Counted from the stretch's first letter, positions 42,664-52,867 are shown. The stretch: DNA of 64,000 bases from Nitrospira sp. (GCA_035968315.1 JAVYIN010000003.1:124001-188000); one strand, 5' to 3'. Translations and numbers: made by a program. The notes: generated by a model not told the origin, from the letters alone.

Positions 42664-44010
42664 CTACATCGACCGCATCAGCTGGGCCAACTGCCGCCGC
42701 CCGCCTGCGCCGGTCATGGCTTTCGCCAGCTTCTTGGCTGACAAGAACTGCTTGATCAACCGGTTCACATCCTGCACGCTGGCCCCGCTGCCGCGCGCAA
42801 TCCGCTTCTTCCGGCTGCCGTTGATGATCGTATGATCACGCCGCTCGCGCGCCGTCATCGAATCGATCATGGCCGACACCCGCTTCATTTCGCGTTCGGG
42901 CTTTTCGTTCTCGAGCGCGCTCACCAGCTTTTGTCCGCCCGGCAGCATGCCGAGAATCTGCTCCAGCGACCCCAGCTTGTTCATCTGGTTCAGCTGCTTG
43001 CGAAAATCTTCCAGCGTAAAGGTGTTGCTGGTCAGCCGCTGCTGTGCCTCTTCGGCCTGCTCCTGCGTAAAAGTCGCTTGCGCCTTCTCGATCAACGAGA
43101 GGACATCGCCCATCCCGAGAATGCGAGATGCCATCCGGTCCGGATGGAACACCTCCAACGCATCGAGCTTTTCGCCCACTCCCAGAAACTTGATCGGCTT
43201 GCCCGTCACCGCGCGGATGGACAGGACCGCGCCGCCGCGCGCATCACCTTCCACCTTCGTCAGAATGACCCCGGTCAGACCCACCTTCTGATCGAATTGG
43301 CTGGCCATGGTGACCGCATCTTGGCCCGTCATGGCATCGGCAACGAGCAGCACTTCCTGAGGCAGCACCGCCGTCTTGACGGCGACAAGCTCCCCCATCA
43401 GTTCATCGTCGATGTGGAGCCGCCCACCGGTATCGAGCACGACCAGATCAAAACCCTGTTCCCGCCCTCGCTCCACGCCCGCCTGGCAGATTCGCACCAC
43501 ATCCGCCTGCGTGGCCTGCGCATGATCGATCCGGTGAACGTCGATTCCGAGATCCCGGCCGAGACTGCTCAGCTGATCGCCGGCTGCCGGCCGACGAGGA
43601 TCGGCGGCGACCAACAAGACCCGCTTCCCCTGCCCCTTGAAGAGCCGCGCCAGCTTTCCACACGTCGTCGTCTTCCCGGCACCCTGCAGCCCGACCATCA
43701 TCACCACGGTCGGCGGCGTGGAGTGGAGGGCAAGGCCGGCCCGCTCGCGGCCCATCATCTCGCACAGTTCGTCCCAGACAACCTTGACGACCTGATGTCC
43801 AGGCGTCAGGCTCTGGAGCACTTCCTGCCCGACGGCTTTTTGCCGGACGCGTTCAATAAAGTCTTTGACGATCTTGAAGTTCACGTCCGCCTCGAGCAGA
43901 GCCAGGCGGACCTCCTTCAAGGCCTCGGTAATATTTTGCTCCGTGAGCACACCCTGCCCGCGAAGCTTCTTCAGAATCTTCTCAAACTTATCGCTCAGCG
44001 CATCCAGCAT
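42664..44010 (-). CDS. ffh: Signal recognition particle protein Ffh
   Basis: 448 residues from the ATG at 44008-44010 (a GTG lies just before). N domain about 1-85. G domain about 90-295: GLQGAGKTTTCGKLARL, AADPRRPAAGDQL, VVLDTGGRLHIDDEL, TKVEGDARGG. The Met-rich M domain ends the protein (GSLEQILGMLPGG, GSRKKRIARGSG). It targets inner-membrane proteins. The G3 motif reads DTGGR where most Ffh have DTAGR, and TKVEGDARGG where TKLDGDARGG is usual. Both are conservative changes. Confidence 0.95.
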   Translation of the reverse strand: MLDALSDKFEKILKKLRGQGVLTEQNITEALKEVRLALLEADVNFKIVKDFIERVRQKAVGQEVLQSLTPGHQVVKVVWDELCEMMGRERAGLALHSTPPTVVMMVGLQGAGKTTTCGKLARLFKGQGKRVLLVAADPRRPAAGDQLSSLGRDLGIDVHRIDHAQATQADVVRICQAGVERGREQGFDLVVLDTGGRLHIDDELMGELVAVKTAVLPQEVLLVADAMTGQDAVTMASQFDQKVGLTGVILTKVEGDARGGAVLSIRAVTGKPIKFLGVGEKLDALEVFHPDRMASRILGMGDVLSLIEKAQATFTQEQAEEAQQRLTSNTFTLEDFRKQLNQMNKLGSLEQILGMLPGGQKLVSALENEKPEREMKRVSAMIDSMTARERRDHTIINGSRKKRIARGSGASVQDVNRLIKQFLSAKKLAKAMTGAGGRRQLAQLMRSM

Positions 44011-44094
44011 CACGTCACAAAGAAAAAGGCCACCGAAGTCCTACGCCCAGATCTCCGATCGCCTCGAAAAATCTAGCAAAAGAGCATCGGGCAG

Positions 44095-44122
44095 TGTATA
44101 GAAATGGGCAAGGGACTGTCAA
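44095..44122 (-). promoter_or_regulatory. Promoter of the ffh-rpsP-rimM-trmD-rplS operon
   Basis: The minus strand reads TTGACA (44122-44117), a 16-bp spacer and TATACA (44100-44095). The start would be near 44088, leaving about 78 nt before ffh. It is divergent from the promoter at 44145-44173. Confidence 0.65.
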
Positions 44123-44144
44123 GGGACGCAAGCAATCGGATTTA

Positions 44145-44173
44145 TTGACAGACTCGGCCCCTTTCGATATGGT
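44145..44173 (+). promoter_or_regulatory. Promoter of the DUF4321 gene
   Basis: TTGACA (44145-44150), 17-bp spacer, TATGGT (44168-44173). The start would be near 44180, about 44 nt before the GTG at 44224. Confidence 0.6.
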
Positions 44174-44223
44174 GGCCGCAACAGCAGTATGACACAATCC
44201 CCCTCTGGAGTGGTGACTCGCGC

Positions 44224-44484
44224 GTGAGAAAATCCCCTTGGGTCCTTCTAATCTTCGTGCTCATTGGCGGGCTCATGGGCGGAATTCTTGGAGAAATTCT
44301 CCATGTAATGGCCCCGCAAGGGAATATTCAGAGCATTTTCTCCACTCATTTCTCTCCTGGGATTGACCCTCCCCTAACCATCGATCTCGTGCTCCTCAAA
44401 CTCACACTTGGGTTTAATATCAAGGTCAATTTACTGAGCATTCTCGGCATGTTCATCGGCGTCTACCTCTACAAGCACGTGTAG
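44224..44484 (+). CDS. DUF4321 small membrane protein
   Basis: 86 residues with a GTG start. Two membrane helices are clear (WVLLIFVLIGGLMGGILGEI and ILGMFIGVYLY). The middle has LTIDLVLLKLTLGFNIKVNL, the family's conserved amphipathic strand region. The function of DUF4321 is unknown. It is monocistronic behind its own promoter and convergent with uvrB. Confidence 0.8.
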   Translation: MRKSPWVLLIFVLIGGLMGGILGEILHVMAPQGNIQSIFSTHFSPGIDPPLTIDLVLLKLTLGFNIKVNLLSILGMFIGVYLYKHV

Positions 44485-44505
44485 CCGAGCGCTGGCGGAG
44501 AGAGG

Positions 44506-46512
44506 TCACAGCGGCGCGCGCGGCACCTCCAAGTCTTTCAACCGCAATGCCCTGATTCGATTCCGTAGATCCGCCGCACGCTCGAACGCCAGCTCTTTGG
44601 CCGCAGCCTTCATCTCCTTCTCCAACCGCTGAATCATCTGATCGGAGGACTCGTCCTTGCCATAGGGCTCCGTTGAGTCCGCGGCCAGATCCAGCTGAAC
44701 GTAATCCAGCTCCGCCACGGCATATTCCAAGGCAGGAATCTCTTTCTTGATGCTTTCCGGCGTAATGCCATGAGCCTGATTGTAGTCGGCCTGAATGCGA
44801 CGCCGCCGAACGGTCTCCTCCATGGCAACTTTCATGGATTGCGTCACGGTATCGCCGTAAAAAATCACCCGCCCTTCGACATGGCGGGCCGCGCGGCCGG
44901 CTGTCTGGATCAACGAGCGGTAGGATCTCAAATAGCCTTCCTTATCGGCATCCAGAATGGCCACCAGGCTCACTTCCGGCAAATCCAAGCCTTCGCGCAA
45001 GAGATTGATCCCCACCAGCACATCGAACACCCCTCGGCGCAGATCGCGGATGATCTCCGCCCGTTCCAGCGTCTTGATGTCGGAATGGAGATACCGCACC
45101 CTCACGCCTAAATCGTGATAATACTCCGTGAGATCCTCGGCCATCCGCTTGGTCAGCGTCGTCGCCAGCACCCGGCCCCCCTTGGCCGTCTCCTTGCGCA
45201 CCTCACCCAATAAATGATCGACCTGCCCCTTTGCAGGCTGCACCTCGATCGAGGGATCCATCAAGCCGGTCGGACGAATGATCTGCTCAACCACCTCGCC
45301 CCCCGCATGCTCAAGTTCGTACTTGCCGGGGGTGGCCGACACATACACCACCTGATTCAGAATCCGTTCAAACTCCTGAAACTTGAGCGGACGATTGTCC
45401 ACCGCCGACGGCAATCGAAACCCATAGTCCACTAACGTGCGCTTCCGGGAGTAGTCGCCTTCGTACATCCCGCCGACTTGCGAGACCGTCGCGTGCGACT
45501 CGTCGATGATCATTAAAAATTCTTTGGGGAAATAGTCCAGCAGCGTCGGCGGCGCCTCGCCGAGAGCGCGCCCGCTGAGATGGCGGGAGTAATTTTCAAT
45601 CCCGTGGCAATACCCCATCGCCCGAATCATTTCGAGGTCGAACTTCGTGCGCTGCGCAATCCGCTGGGCTTCAACCAACTGATTGTGTTTCTTGAAATAG
45701 AGGATGCGCTCCTCCAGCTCTTCCTCGATCCCCGTGATGGCTCGCTCATACCGGTCTGGCGCGATCAGGTAGTGCGTGTTCGGATAGATCGGCACTTTGG
45801 GCAACTTGCCCAGTGACTTCCCGGTTAAGGGATCGATTTCATGAATGGCGTCGATCACGTCGCCGAACAATTCGACCCTGACCGAAACCGCTTCATTGGA
45901 GGCCGGAAAAATCTCGATCACATCGCCGCGCGCACGGAAAGTTCCCCTGTGAAAATCCACGTCGTTCCTGGCATATTGAATCTCGACCAGCTTGGCCAGC
46001 ATCTTCTCGCGGCGAATCTCCATCCCTTCTTCCAGATAGAGCAGCATCCCGTGATAAATCTCCGGCGACCCCAGGCCGTAGATGCAGGACACCGACGACA
46101 CAATCACCACGTCGTTGCGCTCAAGCAGCGACCGGGTCGCCGAGTGGCGCATCTGATCGATCGCGTCGTTGATCGACGCATCCTTGGCAATATAGGTATC
46201 GCTCTGAGGAATGTAGGCTTCGGGCTGGTAATAGTCGTAATAGCTGATGAAGTATTCGACGGCATTGTGGGGAAAAAACTGCTTGAACTCCTGATAGAGC
46301 TGCCCGGCCAGCGTCTTATTATGGACAAGGACCAGCGTGGGCTTTTGCACCCGTTCGATCAGGTTGGCCATCGTAAAGGTCTTGCCGGACCCCGTGACGC
46401 CCAAGAGGACTTGATGTTTTGTTCCCGCCTGAATACCGGCGGTCAGCTTGGCAATGGCCTCGGGCTGATGGCCACAGGGTTTAAAGGGGGCTTCAAGCGT
46501 AAAGCGCGGCAC
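44506..46512 (-). CDS. uvrB: UvrABC excision repair helicase UvrB
   Basis: 668 residues. GGAGG lies 5 bp before the GTG at 46512, while a GTG two codons upstream overlaps the Shine-Dalgarno, so 46512 is preferred. Motifs: [34 protein letters not shown] (beta-hairpin region), [33 protein letters not shown] and [11 protein letters not shown]-terminal UVR coiled coil ([20 protein letters not shown], last part) contacts UvrC. It loads onto damage with UvrA. uvrA is about 8 kb away. Confidence 0.96.
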   Translation of the reverse strand: MPRFTLEAPFKPCGHQPEAIAKLTAGIQAGTKHQVLLGVTGSGKTFTMANLIERVQKPTLVLVHNKTLAGQLYQEFKQFFPHNAVEYFISYYDYYQPEAYIPQSDTYIAKDASINDAIDQMRHSATRSLLERNDVVIVSSVSCIYGLGSPEIYHGMLLYLEEGMEIRREKMLAKLVEIQYARNDVDFHRGTFRARGDVIEIFPASNEAVSVRVELFGDVIDAIHEIDPLTGKSLGKLPKVPIYPNTHYLIAPDRYERAITGIEEELEERILYFKKHNQLVEAQRIAQRTKFDLEMIRAMGYCHGIENYSRHLSGRALGEAPPTLLDYFPKEFLMIIDESHATVSQVGGMYEGDYSRKRTLVDYGFRLPSAVDNRPLKFQEFERILNQVVYVSATPGKYELEHAGGEVVEQIIRPTGLMDPSIEVQPAKGQVDHLLGEVRKETAKGGRVLATTLTKRMAEDLTEYYHDLGVRVRYLHSDIKTLERAEIIRDLRRGVFDVLVGINLLREGLDLPEVSLVAILDADKEGYLRSYRSLIQTAGRAARHVEGRVIFYGDTVTQSMKVAMEETVRRRRIQADYNQAHGITPESIKKEIPALEYAVAELDYVQLDLAADSTEPYGKDESSDQMIQRLEKEMKAAAKELAFERAADLRNRIRALRLKDLEVPRAPL

Positions 46513-46584
46513 TGGCACCTCCGACCGTCATCTTATCAAAAGCGCCGCGCCGGCACAGGCTCAGCCGCCGTGAGAGCAGCCGAT

Positions 46585-46623
46585 AAAAACAAAGAGGGCT
46601 GCCGGATGGTTCCGGCAGCCCTC
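46585..46623 (-). terminator. Rho-independent terminator of the RRM-protein gene
   Basis: A perfect 13-bp stem (46594-46606 with 46611-46623, arm GAGGGCTGCCGGA) around a 4-nt loop is followed on the minus strand by TTTGTTTTT. It lies 25 bp after the RNA-binding protein stop. Confidence 0.9.
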
Positions 46624-46648
46624 CGATAACATCTCTGGAGCGAGCGGC

Positions 46649-46954
46649 TTAGCGCCGGCCGCCGCCAAATCCACCGCGTCCACCGCCGCCGCCACCGGTG
46701 CGGGGCTCCTGAGGACGGGCTTCATTCACAGTCAATGTCCGGCCGCCCAGCTGGGTGCCGTTCAACGCGGTAATCGCCGCCTGAGCTTCGGAATCGGACG
46801 ACATTTCGACGAAACCAAATCCACGGGACTGCCCCGTGAACTTGTCCGTGATAATGCGCGCCGACGTCACGGCTCCATGCGCAGCGAACAGATCGCTCAG
46901 TTGCTGCTCGGTTGTCGAATAAGGCAATCCACCAACGTAGATCTTCGAACCCAT
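46649..46954 (-). CDS. Glycine-rich RNA-recognition-motif protein
   Basis: 101 residues, AAGGAGG 6 bp before the ATG. A single RRM covers about residues 3-80: RNP2 KIYVGGLPY and RNP1 RGFGFVEM. A Gly/Arg-rich tail follows (GGGGGRGGFGGG). Such cold-shock-type RRM proteins bind single-stranded RNA and are common in cyanobacteria and Nitrospirota. The 260-bp upstream region (46955-47214) holds a weak TTGCCT/TAGCAT pair and no gene, so a long leader is possible. Confidence 0.92.
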   Translation of the reverse strand: MGSKIYVGGLPYSTTEQQLSDLFAAHGAVTSARIITDKFTGQSRGFGFVEMSSDSEAQAAITALNGTQLGGRTLTVNEARPQEPRTGGGGGGRGGFGGGRR

Positions 46955-47214
46955 TGGGTTCCTCCTTTGAGAAAATGGTGTTGTCTTGGACTCGAGAACG
47001 AAGTGAGGAAGGAATGGGGCGAAGACGTCAACACAGCGGCGCTTAGCTCTGGCTTCCGATCAGTTTCCCGGGCAGGACCAAAACAACATCGGTTCAGGCC
47101 TTGTCACTCTCAGTGCTTCATCACCAGGCCTCTCGCGATCAAGCAAGGCGATGCTACTCCAGCCTTACAGGAAAAGGCAAGCGCAGAATCATTCTTTTCG
47201 CCATCCTCCCCATT

Positions 47215-48003
47215 TCAATAGGCTGCCGGGGCAGACAAGGGACGATGGGAAAATAGGGGGACTGCGTGGAACGTATCGAAATATAAAGATGTTTTCCCCT
47301 GTGTTACGAAGCCAACCTGCCCAGCTCCAAGATCCTGATCTTCCACCGACAGCACCAAAACCCCATCGACAAAGGCCTCGATAAAGTCTTTACTGATGAT
47401 CGTATTCCGTTGCACACGCAGGCTGTGCCATTCAATCGCCTTCAGCGTCACCGCTGTTTTTCCCAATACCGTAGCCACACCGTCAACCATTTTGATCACC
47501 TGCGCAGAGCGGGCCTCCGCATCAACCAACGCCGCATAGAAATTCTTGGCATCCTTCACTCCGAACGCCATGCCCCCCACCCCGGCCAATCCCGCCGCAG
47601 ACCGAAACCGCACCGACAGATCCGGATACTCGTACGCCAGCCCGTCGGCGACCAACAATCGAAAACAGGCCTCACCCTCACAACTCGACGTCACCGCCAC
47701 CACCTGAGGCGCCGACGGAGCGGTCGCATCAGGTATGACCGTCCAGACCGGCGGCGATGTGATAGCGTCTCCCGACAAGGGCGAGAACCCTCCAGGCAAG
47801 GCATTCACCGCATCCGCATCGAAGGTCCACTTGTGAAAGAGACCGCCCTTCGCCTGTTGCCGTAAATTCGCTTCCTTCTCCTCATGGCTTTCGCGGGGCA
47901 CCGCCGCAGCCGGCCACGCGGCCAGTACGACCATCGCCGCACACATGCCGCTCACCAGGATTGATGTATGGATGACAGGCTTCCGAATTCCCGTACGCAC
48001 CAT
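47215..48003 (-). CDS. Secreted LamG/concanavalin-like protein
   Basis: 262 residues with a signal peptide (GMCAAMVVLAAWPAAA). The mature part is beta-rich: FHKWTFDADAVNALPGGFSP, DLSVRFRSAAGLAGVGGMAFG, NFYAALVDAEARSAQVIKMV, VDGVLVLSVEDQDLGAGQVG and TSLYFDTFHAVPL. This strand order recalls the 3-keto-disaccharide hydrolase/DUF1080 and LamG jelly-roll folds. No catalytic residues could be named. Periplasmic or surface location is inferred. Confidence 0.72.
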   Translation of the reverse strand: MVRTGIRKPVIHTSILVSGMCAAMVVLAAWPAAAVPRESHEEKEANLRQQAKGGLFHKWTFDADAVNALPGGFSPLSGDAITSPPVWTVIPDATAPSAPQVVAVTSSCEGEACFRLLVADGLAYEYPDLSVRFRSAAGLAGVGGMAFGVKDAKNFYAALVDAEARSAQVIKMVDGVATVLGKTAVTLKAIEWHSLRVQRNTIISKDFIEAFVDGVLVLSVEDQDLGAGQVGFVTQGKTSLYFDTFHAVPLFSHRPLSAPAAY

Positions 48004-48032
48004 ATCCCACTCCCTCTCTTCGTTCGACTCTG

Positions 48033-48296
48033 TTATGTCCGGGCGCCCGGCTTGGGGGCTTTCCGGATATTGATGATGTCCTGCTGCAACCGATCACGTT
48101 CGGCCATAATTCGCTTCCGCCGCTGCCAGCGATCCCACGTCCACCATCGGAGCTTCTGCGCAAACGTCACCGGCTGAGGCGCCGCACTCCCGCCCGGCGC
48201 ATGCTGAAAATCATAGCCCTGATGGCGCTCGCGATTGGCGAAGAACCGCGCATAGAGATGATCGTATAATCCGTTGCCCGATCCACCAGCAGCCAC
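48033..48296 (-). CDS. Small protein of unknown function
   Basis: 87 residues. The GTG start has AAGGAG 7 bp upstream. The sequence is aromatic and basic (LYDHLYARFFANRERHQGYD; FAQKLRWWTWDRWQRRKRI) with a charged helical end. No signal peptide or membrane helix is present. No family was recognised. It lies 29 bp upstream of the LamG-like gene in the same direction, so the two may be cotranscribed. Confidence 0.6.
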   Translation of the reverse strand: MAAGGSGNGLYDHLYARFFANRERHQGYDFQHAPGGSAAPQPVTFAQKLRWWTWDRWQRRKRIMAERDRLQQDIINIRKAPKPGART

Positions 48297-48521
48297 AGGA
48301 ACTCCTTTCTAAGCCAACGCCGGCCGGCAATACCGACCAGGCCATGCGCGTTGACGAAACACCTCAGCGACTCTGCCCCTCATCATACAATCGCTCACCC
48401 GTCAAAGAGAAGAGCCTCCTCCAGACAGGTTCAACTCCGCCCTCCCTGCGCTGCCCCGCAGGGGCTCACCTATGCTATGCTGTCCATCAGACGCTCCACC
48501 GTCCACCTCCTGCTCATCCAG

Positions 48522-50057
48522 ATGGCCCAGATTCTGACAATCCTCCGCTCCAAAATCCTTCACGCGCTGTTCTGTGCCGCCGTTGCCCTCCTCACGGCAC
48601 CCGCTCACGCACAATCGCCCGACACCGTTCTTCAGACAGCCCTGGAATCTCTGTCTACGGAATGGATGCTCGCGGATATTCGCACGCTCAGTGCGCCGGC
48701 ATTCAACGGACGGCAAGCCGGCACAGACGACGACCTGCGCTCAGGACAGTGGGTTGCACAAGCATTCAATGCGGCGGGACTTCAGCTCCCCCTGATCAAC
48801 AACGGCTCCCTCATGTTTCCCTTTGCCAGCGGGAAACGGGGCTCTCCCCTCGGCACGATGGCTTCCCTTATTACAACCGCAGCCATCCAGCCAGCCCCAA
48901 CGCTTCGACTCGGCACGGCAAACCAGCTGACAACGTCCACCCTCGGCTCCGATTACATGCCCATCTTCGATTCGCCCAGCGCCGATATCCAAGGCCCCAT
49001 CGTCTTTGTCGGCTACGGGATCGTGGATCCAGCCCAGGGAATCGACGACTACGCCGGCCTCGATGTGACCAACCGCATCGTGCTCTTCCTGCGAGGCAAA
49101 CCGGCTTATGCCCAGCATCCTGTCAGCCATGCCAACAAAGTCCGCTTCGCGCGAGACCATGGCGCCTTAGGCTATCTGACCGCAACCGGTCCGATACTCC
49201 ATCCCTACGAAGCCAAACGCGGCGTCACCGGACGGCCGAGCGCATTGTATGGACAGCTCCCCCCTGATCAAGCAATCCCCGGCGCCTGGATTAGCACCGC
49301 CCTCGCGGAGCACATCCTGGCTGGGTCAAATGGAACAGCTCCTGAACGGCTTCGCGCGCTCCAGGAACAACTCAACACAACATCAGCCACGCGGTCGAGC
49401 CGCACCGATCACTACGCCACGCTCCACTGGAAGACCACGACACAAGAAGGCCTGCTGACAAACGTCATCGGGCTCATCCCCGGCAAGGGACCTGACACCA
49501 TCATCATCGGCGCCCACCGCGATCACTTCGGCCGGCCGGCGGGCTTGTTCTTCCCCGGCGCAGACGACAATGCCTCCGGCACCGCGGTCATGCTGGAAGT
49601 CGCTCGCTCCCTGGCACAATCAGGCCTCCGCCCCCAGCGCACGATTCTCTTTCTGTCGTTTAGCGGCGAAGAAGAAGATTTGCGGGGCTCACGCCTGTAC
49701 ACGTCCCGCCCCATCGTCCCGCTCAGCTCAACCAAGGCCATGATCAACATCGACCATGCGGGCATCGGCAACGGACGGTTGACCGTCGGGGTGACAGGAC
49801 TGGACAAGAGCGTGGCCCAACAGGCGGGAGTGGCCGCAGGCCTCGCATCCATACTTGATGTCTTTGGATTCTTTCCCGGCGGCGATCACGTACCGTTCAC
49901 AGAGGCGGGGATTCCAACCGTCACCGTCGTCAGCGGCGGAATCCATCCTCACTATCACCAGCCCACCGACAGTGCCGAGACGATCAGTCCGGAGATTCTT
50001 CGAACCGTCGCTCAGTATGTGCTCGCCATGGCCTGGCAACTGGCCACCAATCCCTAG
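48522..50057 (+). CDS. M28-family zinc aminopeptidase with PA domain, secreted
   Basis: About 511 residues from the ATG at 48522, which gives a normal signal peptide (ALFCAAVALLTAPAHA). An ATG at 48477 is an alternative. A PA insert (about residues 110-260) includes VFVGYGIVDPAQGIDDYAGL (in part) and VLFLRGKP. All M28 metal ligands are visible: GAHRDHFG, PGADDNASGTAV, FSGEEEDLRGS, INIDHAG and HPHYHQPTDS. It probably trims peptides in the periplasm or outside. The 225 bp upstream hold no other gene. Confidence 0.88.
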   Translation: MAQILTILRSKILHALFCAAVALLTAPAHAQSPDTVLQTALESLSTEWMLADIRTLSAPAFNGRQAGTDDDLRSGQWVAQAFNAAGLQLPLINNGSLMFPFASGKRGSPLGTMASLITTAAIQPAPTLRLGTANQLTTSTLGSDYMPIFDSPSADIQGPIVFVGYGIVDPAQGIDDYAGLDVTNRIVLFLRGKPAYAQHPVSHANKVRFARDHGALGYLTATGPILHPYEAKRGVTGRPSALYGQLPPDQAIPGAWISTALAEHILAGSNGTAPERLRALQEQLNTTSATRSSRTDHYATLHWKTTTQEGLLTNVIGLIPGKGPDTIIIGAHRDHFGRPAGLFFPGADDNASGTAVMLEVARSLAQSGLRPQRTILFLSFSGEEEDLRGSRLYTSRPIVPLSSTKAMINIDHAGIGNGRLTVGVTGLDKSVAQQAGVAAGLASILDVFGFFPGGDHVPFTEAGIPTVTVVSGGIHPHYHQPTDSAETISPEILRTVAQYVLAMAWQLATNP

Positions 50058-50098
50058 CCACAAATCGTGGCGGACTGGCGCGGCCTGAGCCTCTCACC

Positions 50099-50530
50099 TC
50101 AATACGGGATATCTTCCGAGATCGTGGATTGAACCGCCGGCAGAGGCGCCGTCTGGCGCGGCGGGCCAGGCAACACTAATGGCGACCCGCCCTGGTTTGC
50201 CCCTTGGATCAGACCGATGGAGAGCTGCGGTCCAAAGGTCATGACAGCGCCGCTCCAGGCTTGGCCGGTGGTGGGATTCCGAAAATTATACGTTTCGAGA
50301 TTGCCGCCGGGCGTGTAGAGATACCCCTGCGTCCCTTGTCCATCGAGATACAGATTCCCAGGACCGGTCAGGTTGAAGAGCGGGCCCACGCCTCCGTCGA
50401 ACGAGCGTACGCCGGAGACGCTTTGAGCCCAGACGGCAGACGTAACACCGCAACACAACAGTCCGCTGACCATCAGGATCGCGCCGATCTGCCGGCATCT
50501 GCGTCCGAACTGCACGACGAGTTGCTTCAT
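50099..50530 (-). CDS. Secreted protein of unknown function
   Basis: 143 residues. Signal peptide (GAILMVSGLLCCGVTSAVWA, cut before QSVSG). The mature part is Gly/Pro/Asn-rich with tandem beta-like stretches (GPLFNLTGPGNLYLDGQGT, GYLYTPGGNLETYNF). No family was recognised. It is divergent from the TolC-like gene across 61 bp that contain a TATAAT (50551-50556) but no clear -35. Confidence 0.6.
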   Translation of the reverse strand: MKQLVVQFGRRCRQIGAILMVSGLLCCGVTSAVWAQSVSGVRSFDGGVGPLFNLTGPGNLYLDGQGTQGYLYTPGGNLETYNFRNPTTGQAWSGAVMTFGPQLSIGLIQGANQGGSPLVLPGPPRQTAPLPAVQSTISEDIPY

Positions 50531-50591
50531 GACAAGCTCCCTGGAACCAGTATAATATGAGCCGTTCCACGCCGTCGATCAAGGAGGATCT

Positions 50592-52151
50592 ATGCGCATC
50601 CACCAGTTCCTCCCCTCCTGGGGAAGCCATCTCACTATAGCCGTTGTCCTGCTGACCTCCAGCCCCTGCTGGAGCCAGGGGCCATCGACCACGGCCCCAT
50701 CAGGAGAACGCCGCCAGGCCATCTCCCTGGCTGAGGCCGCCGTCCGCGCCCTGCAAAGCAACCTCGACATTTCCATCAGCCGCCAGACAAAAGAAAGCCG
50801 CATCGCCGACATCGTCATCGAACAAGCCAAGTTCGATCCGACGTTGAGCATCAACGGGCAATACAACCGCCAGGTCTCGCCGCTTAACCGGCCGGTCTTC
50901 GGCGGCACCGGCGGATCACTGACGGACATCCAGACCTTCGACCAACGCAACCACTCCATCACCATGGATGCGACGCAAAATCTGATCACCGGCGGCAACG
51001 TGGATCTCAACTACAGTCCGGCCCGCTCCAATGTGAACCAGAATGTGGCCACAGGCTTTCTGTTCAATCCGGCCTATACCGGCGGGCTGGCGCTCACCCT
51101 CACGCAGCCCCTGCTCCGGAACGCCGGCATCGATGTGACCAAGACCTTCATCAAGGTGGCTCAGAATAACGCGGATGTCGAGCAGCACGTCTTCCGCGAT
51201 CGGGTGCTCACCGTGCTGGCGACCGTCGAGCAGACCTACTGGGAGGTCGTGTTTGCGAACGAAAATTTGAAAGTCGCGCAAGCCGCGCTGAAAGCCGCCG
51301 AAGAATTGCTGGCGACCAACCGGGCCAAGGCCAAAGCCGGCGTCATGTCCATTGTCGATGTGCTGCAAGCCGAAGCCGCCGTTGCCTCGCGTGTCGAACA
51401 GGTGCTGGTGGCGGAGAAATCCATTCGCGACCAGGAAGATCAGCTGCGCCGCCTCCTGAACCCGGGAGAGGAGGACCTGCGGCAAGATCTGCGGCTGACC
51501 CCCACCGATGCCCCCGTCACCGTCCTGGAACCCCTGAGCCTGCAGGAGGCCATCGACATCGCCATTGAGCAGCGCCCGGAAATCGTCCAAGCGAAGAAGA
51601 ACGTGGAGTCAGGCGAACTCAACAAGCAGTTTGCCCGCAACCAGCTGCTCCCTACCCTTTCGTTTCAAGGCACCATGGGCATGGCCGGATTAGGCAAAGA
51701 CTACGGCGATTCTGCCAGCAAGAACTTCAGCGGCGACTTTTACAACTATGGAGCGGGCCTGGTCTTGAGCTATCCGCTGGGCAACCGCTCGGCGATCAGC
51801 ACCTACAATAAACGCCAGCTCGAATCCCGCAATGCCGAAGCCACGCTCACCAGCGTCCGCCAGCAAATTATCGTCGGGGTGCGCGAAGCCGTCCGGCGTG
51901 TGCAAACCGATTTCAAGCGCATCGAGACCACCCGCTCCGCACGGATCATGGCCGAGAAACAGCTGCAAGCCGAGCAGGAACGGTTGAAAGTGGGCTTGAG
52001 CACCACCCGATTCGTGCTGGACTTCCAGCGCGATCTCGCCACCGCGCAAGGCAACGAACTGCGTGCCACCGTCGATTACAACAAGTCGCTGTCGAACCTC
52101 GCGCGCCACAAAGCCACCACGTTGGACCGCTACCATCTCGAATTGCAGTAG
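50592..52151 (+). CDS. TolC-family outer-membrane efflux channel
   Basis: 519 residues. AAGGAGGA lies 4 bp before the ATG. Signal peptide (IAVVLLTSSPCWS). Two OEP repeats are seen: the first with SNLDISISRQTKESRIADIV and NLITGGNVDLNYSP, the second with AIDIAIEQRPEIVQAKKNV and LVLSYPLGNRSA. Long helical segments lie between. No inner-membrane pump or adaptor is adjacent, so its partner is elsewhere. Confidence 0.9.
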   Translation: MRIHQFLPSWGSHLTIAVVLLTSSPCWSQGPSTTAPSGERRQAISLAEAAVRALQSNLDISISRQTKESRIADIVIEQAKFDPTLSINGQYNRQVSPLNRPVFGGTGGSLTDIQTFDQRNHSITMDATQNLITGGNVDLNYSPARSNVNQNVATGFLFNPAYTGGLALTLTQPLLRNAGIDVTKTFIKVAQNNADVEQHVFRDRVLTVLATVEQTYWEVVFANENLKVAQAALKAAEELLATNRAKAKAGVMSIVDVLQAEAAVASRVEQVLVAEKSIRDQEDQLRRLLNPGEEDLRQDLRLTPTDAPVTVLEPLSLQEAIDIAIEQRPEIVQAKKNVESGELNKQFARNQLLPTLSFQGTMGMAGLGKDYGDSASKNFSGDFYNYGAGLVLSYPLGNRSAISTYNKRQLESRNAEATLTSVRQQIIVGVREAVRRVQTDFKRIETTRSARIMAEKQLQAEQERLKVGLSTTRFVLDFQRDLATAQGNELRATVDYNKSLSNLARHKATTLDRYHLELQ

Positions 52152-52159
52152 CCGCCACC

Positions 52160-52867
52160 ATGGCGCCGGGACCAGCTCAGGTCGGTCCACCTCACGCCAT
52201 AGAACGGGGGGCAGCCCTGGCGCTGCTCCCCATTGCCGCTACCCTCAGCTACTACCTCCTCCCCGCGTCACTCCAAGCACACACGATCGTCCAATTCACG
52301 CCGCAGCTCGTCGCCTATCTTGCCTTAATCCTATGGGGCCTGCAGAATCCTCCGGCCGTTCCGCGGCTAGGACTCGACAGGGCCGGACTCCGCAAAGGCC
52401 TGCGGTGGGGGAGCCTCGTCGGAATCGTCCTCGGAGCAATCAATACCTTCGTTATGCTGCACCTCATTCCCACGCTGGGGTACGACATCGCCTTCCTGAA
52501 AGACACCCCCCACGCACACATCCCGTTTGTGGTTATGGTGCCCTGGTTCATCTGCGGGATCGCCCTCTTCGTTGAAGTCAACTTCCGGGGATTTCTCCTC
52601 GGGCGTCTCACCGCATTGGAATCTGGGCTCTGGAGATCGGACCTCGCCTCTGGCCTCTCGCCCCTCGCCCTTATCGCCAGCGCCCTGGTATTTGCATTCG
52701 ACCCCTTCATGGTGAATACTTTCCGGCATCTCCACTGGATTGCCGTCTGGGACGGCTTGATCTGGGGCATGATCTGGTTGCGCACACGCAATCTGTACAG
52801 CACCATCGTAGCGCATGCCGTCGAAGTGATCGTGATGTACCTGGCAGTCCGAACCGCCCTTGAGTAA
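52160..52867 (+). CDS. CPBP-like membrane protein
   Basis: 235 residues, about seven hydrophobic segments. FVEVNFRGFLLGRL resembles motif 1 of CPBP intramembrane proteases (EExxxR) but with Val in place of the first Glu, and VAHAVEVIVMY resembles the His motif. WDGLIWGMIWLRTRNLY is typical of the family. Loss of the first Glu makes activity uncertain. Residues about 162-171 are encoded by a C-rich repeat. It lies 8 bp after the TolC-like gene. Confidence 0.65.
   Translation: MAPGPAQVGPPHAIERGAALALLPIAATLSYYLLPASLQAHTIVQFTPQLVAYLALILWGLQNPPAVPRLGLDRAGLRKGLRWGSLVGIVLGAINTFVMLHLIPTLGYDIAFLKDTPHAHIPFVVMVPWFICGIALFVEVNFRGFLLGRLTALESGLWRSDLASGLSPLALIASALVFAFDPFMVNTFRHLHWIAVWDGLIWGMIWLRTRNLYSTIVAHAVEVIVMYLAVRTALE
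52642..52672. repeat. CTCGCCTCTGGCCTCTCGCC-type repeat within a membrane-protein gene
   Basis: CCTCGCCTCTGGCCTCTCGC then CCCTCGCCCTT. Its wording matches 4281-4318 and 61180-61265. Here it is translated as Leu-Ala-Ser-Gly-Leu-Ser-Pro-Leu in a loop of the CPBP-like protein. Confidence 0.5.
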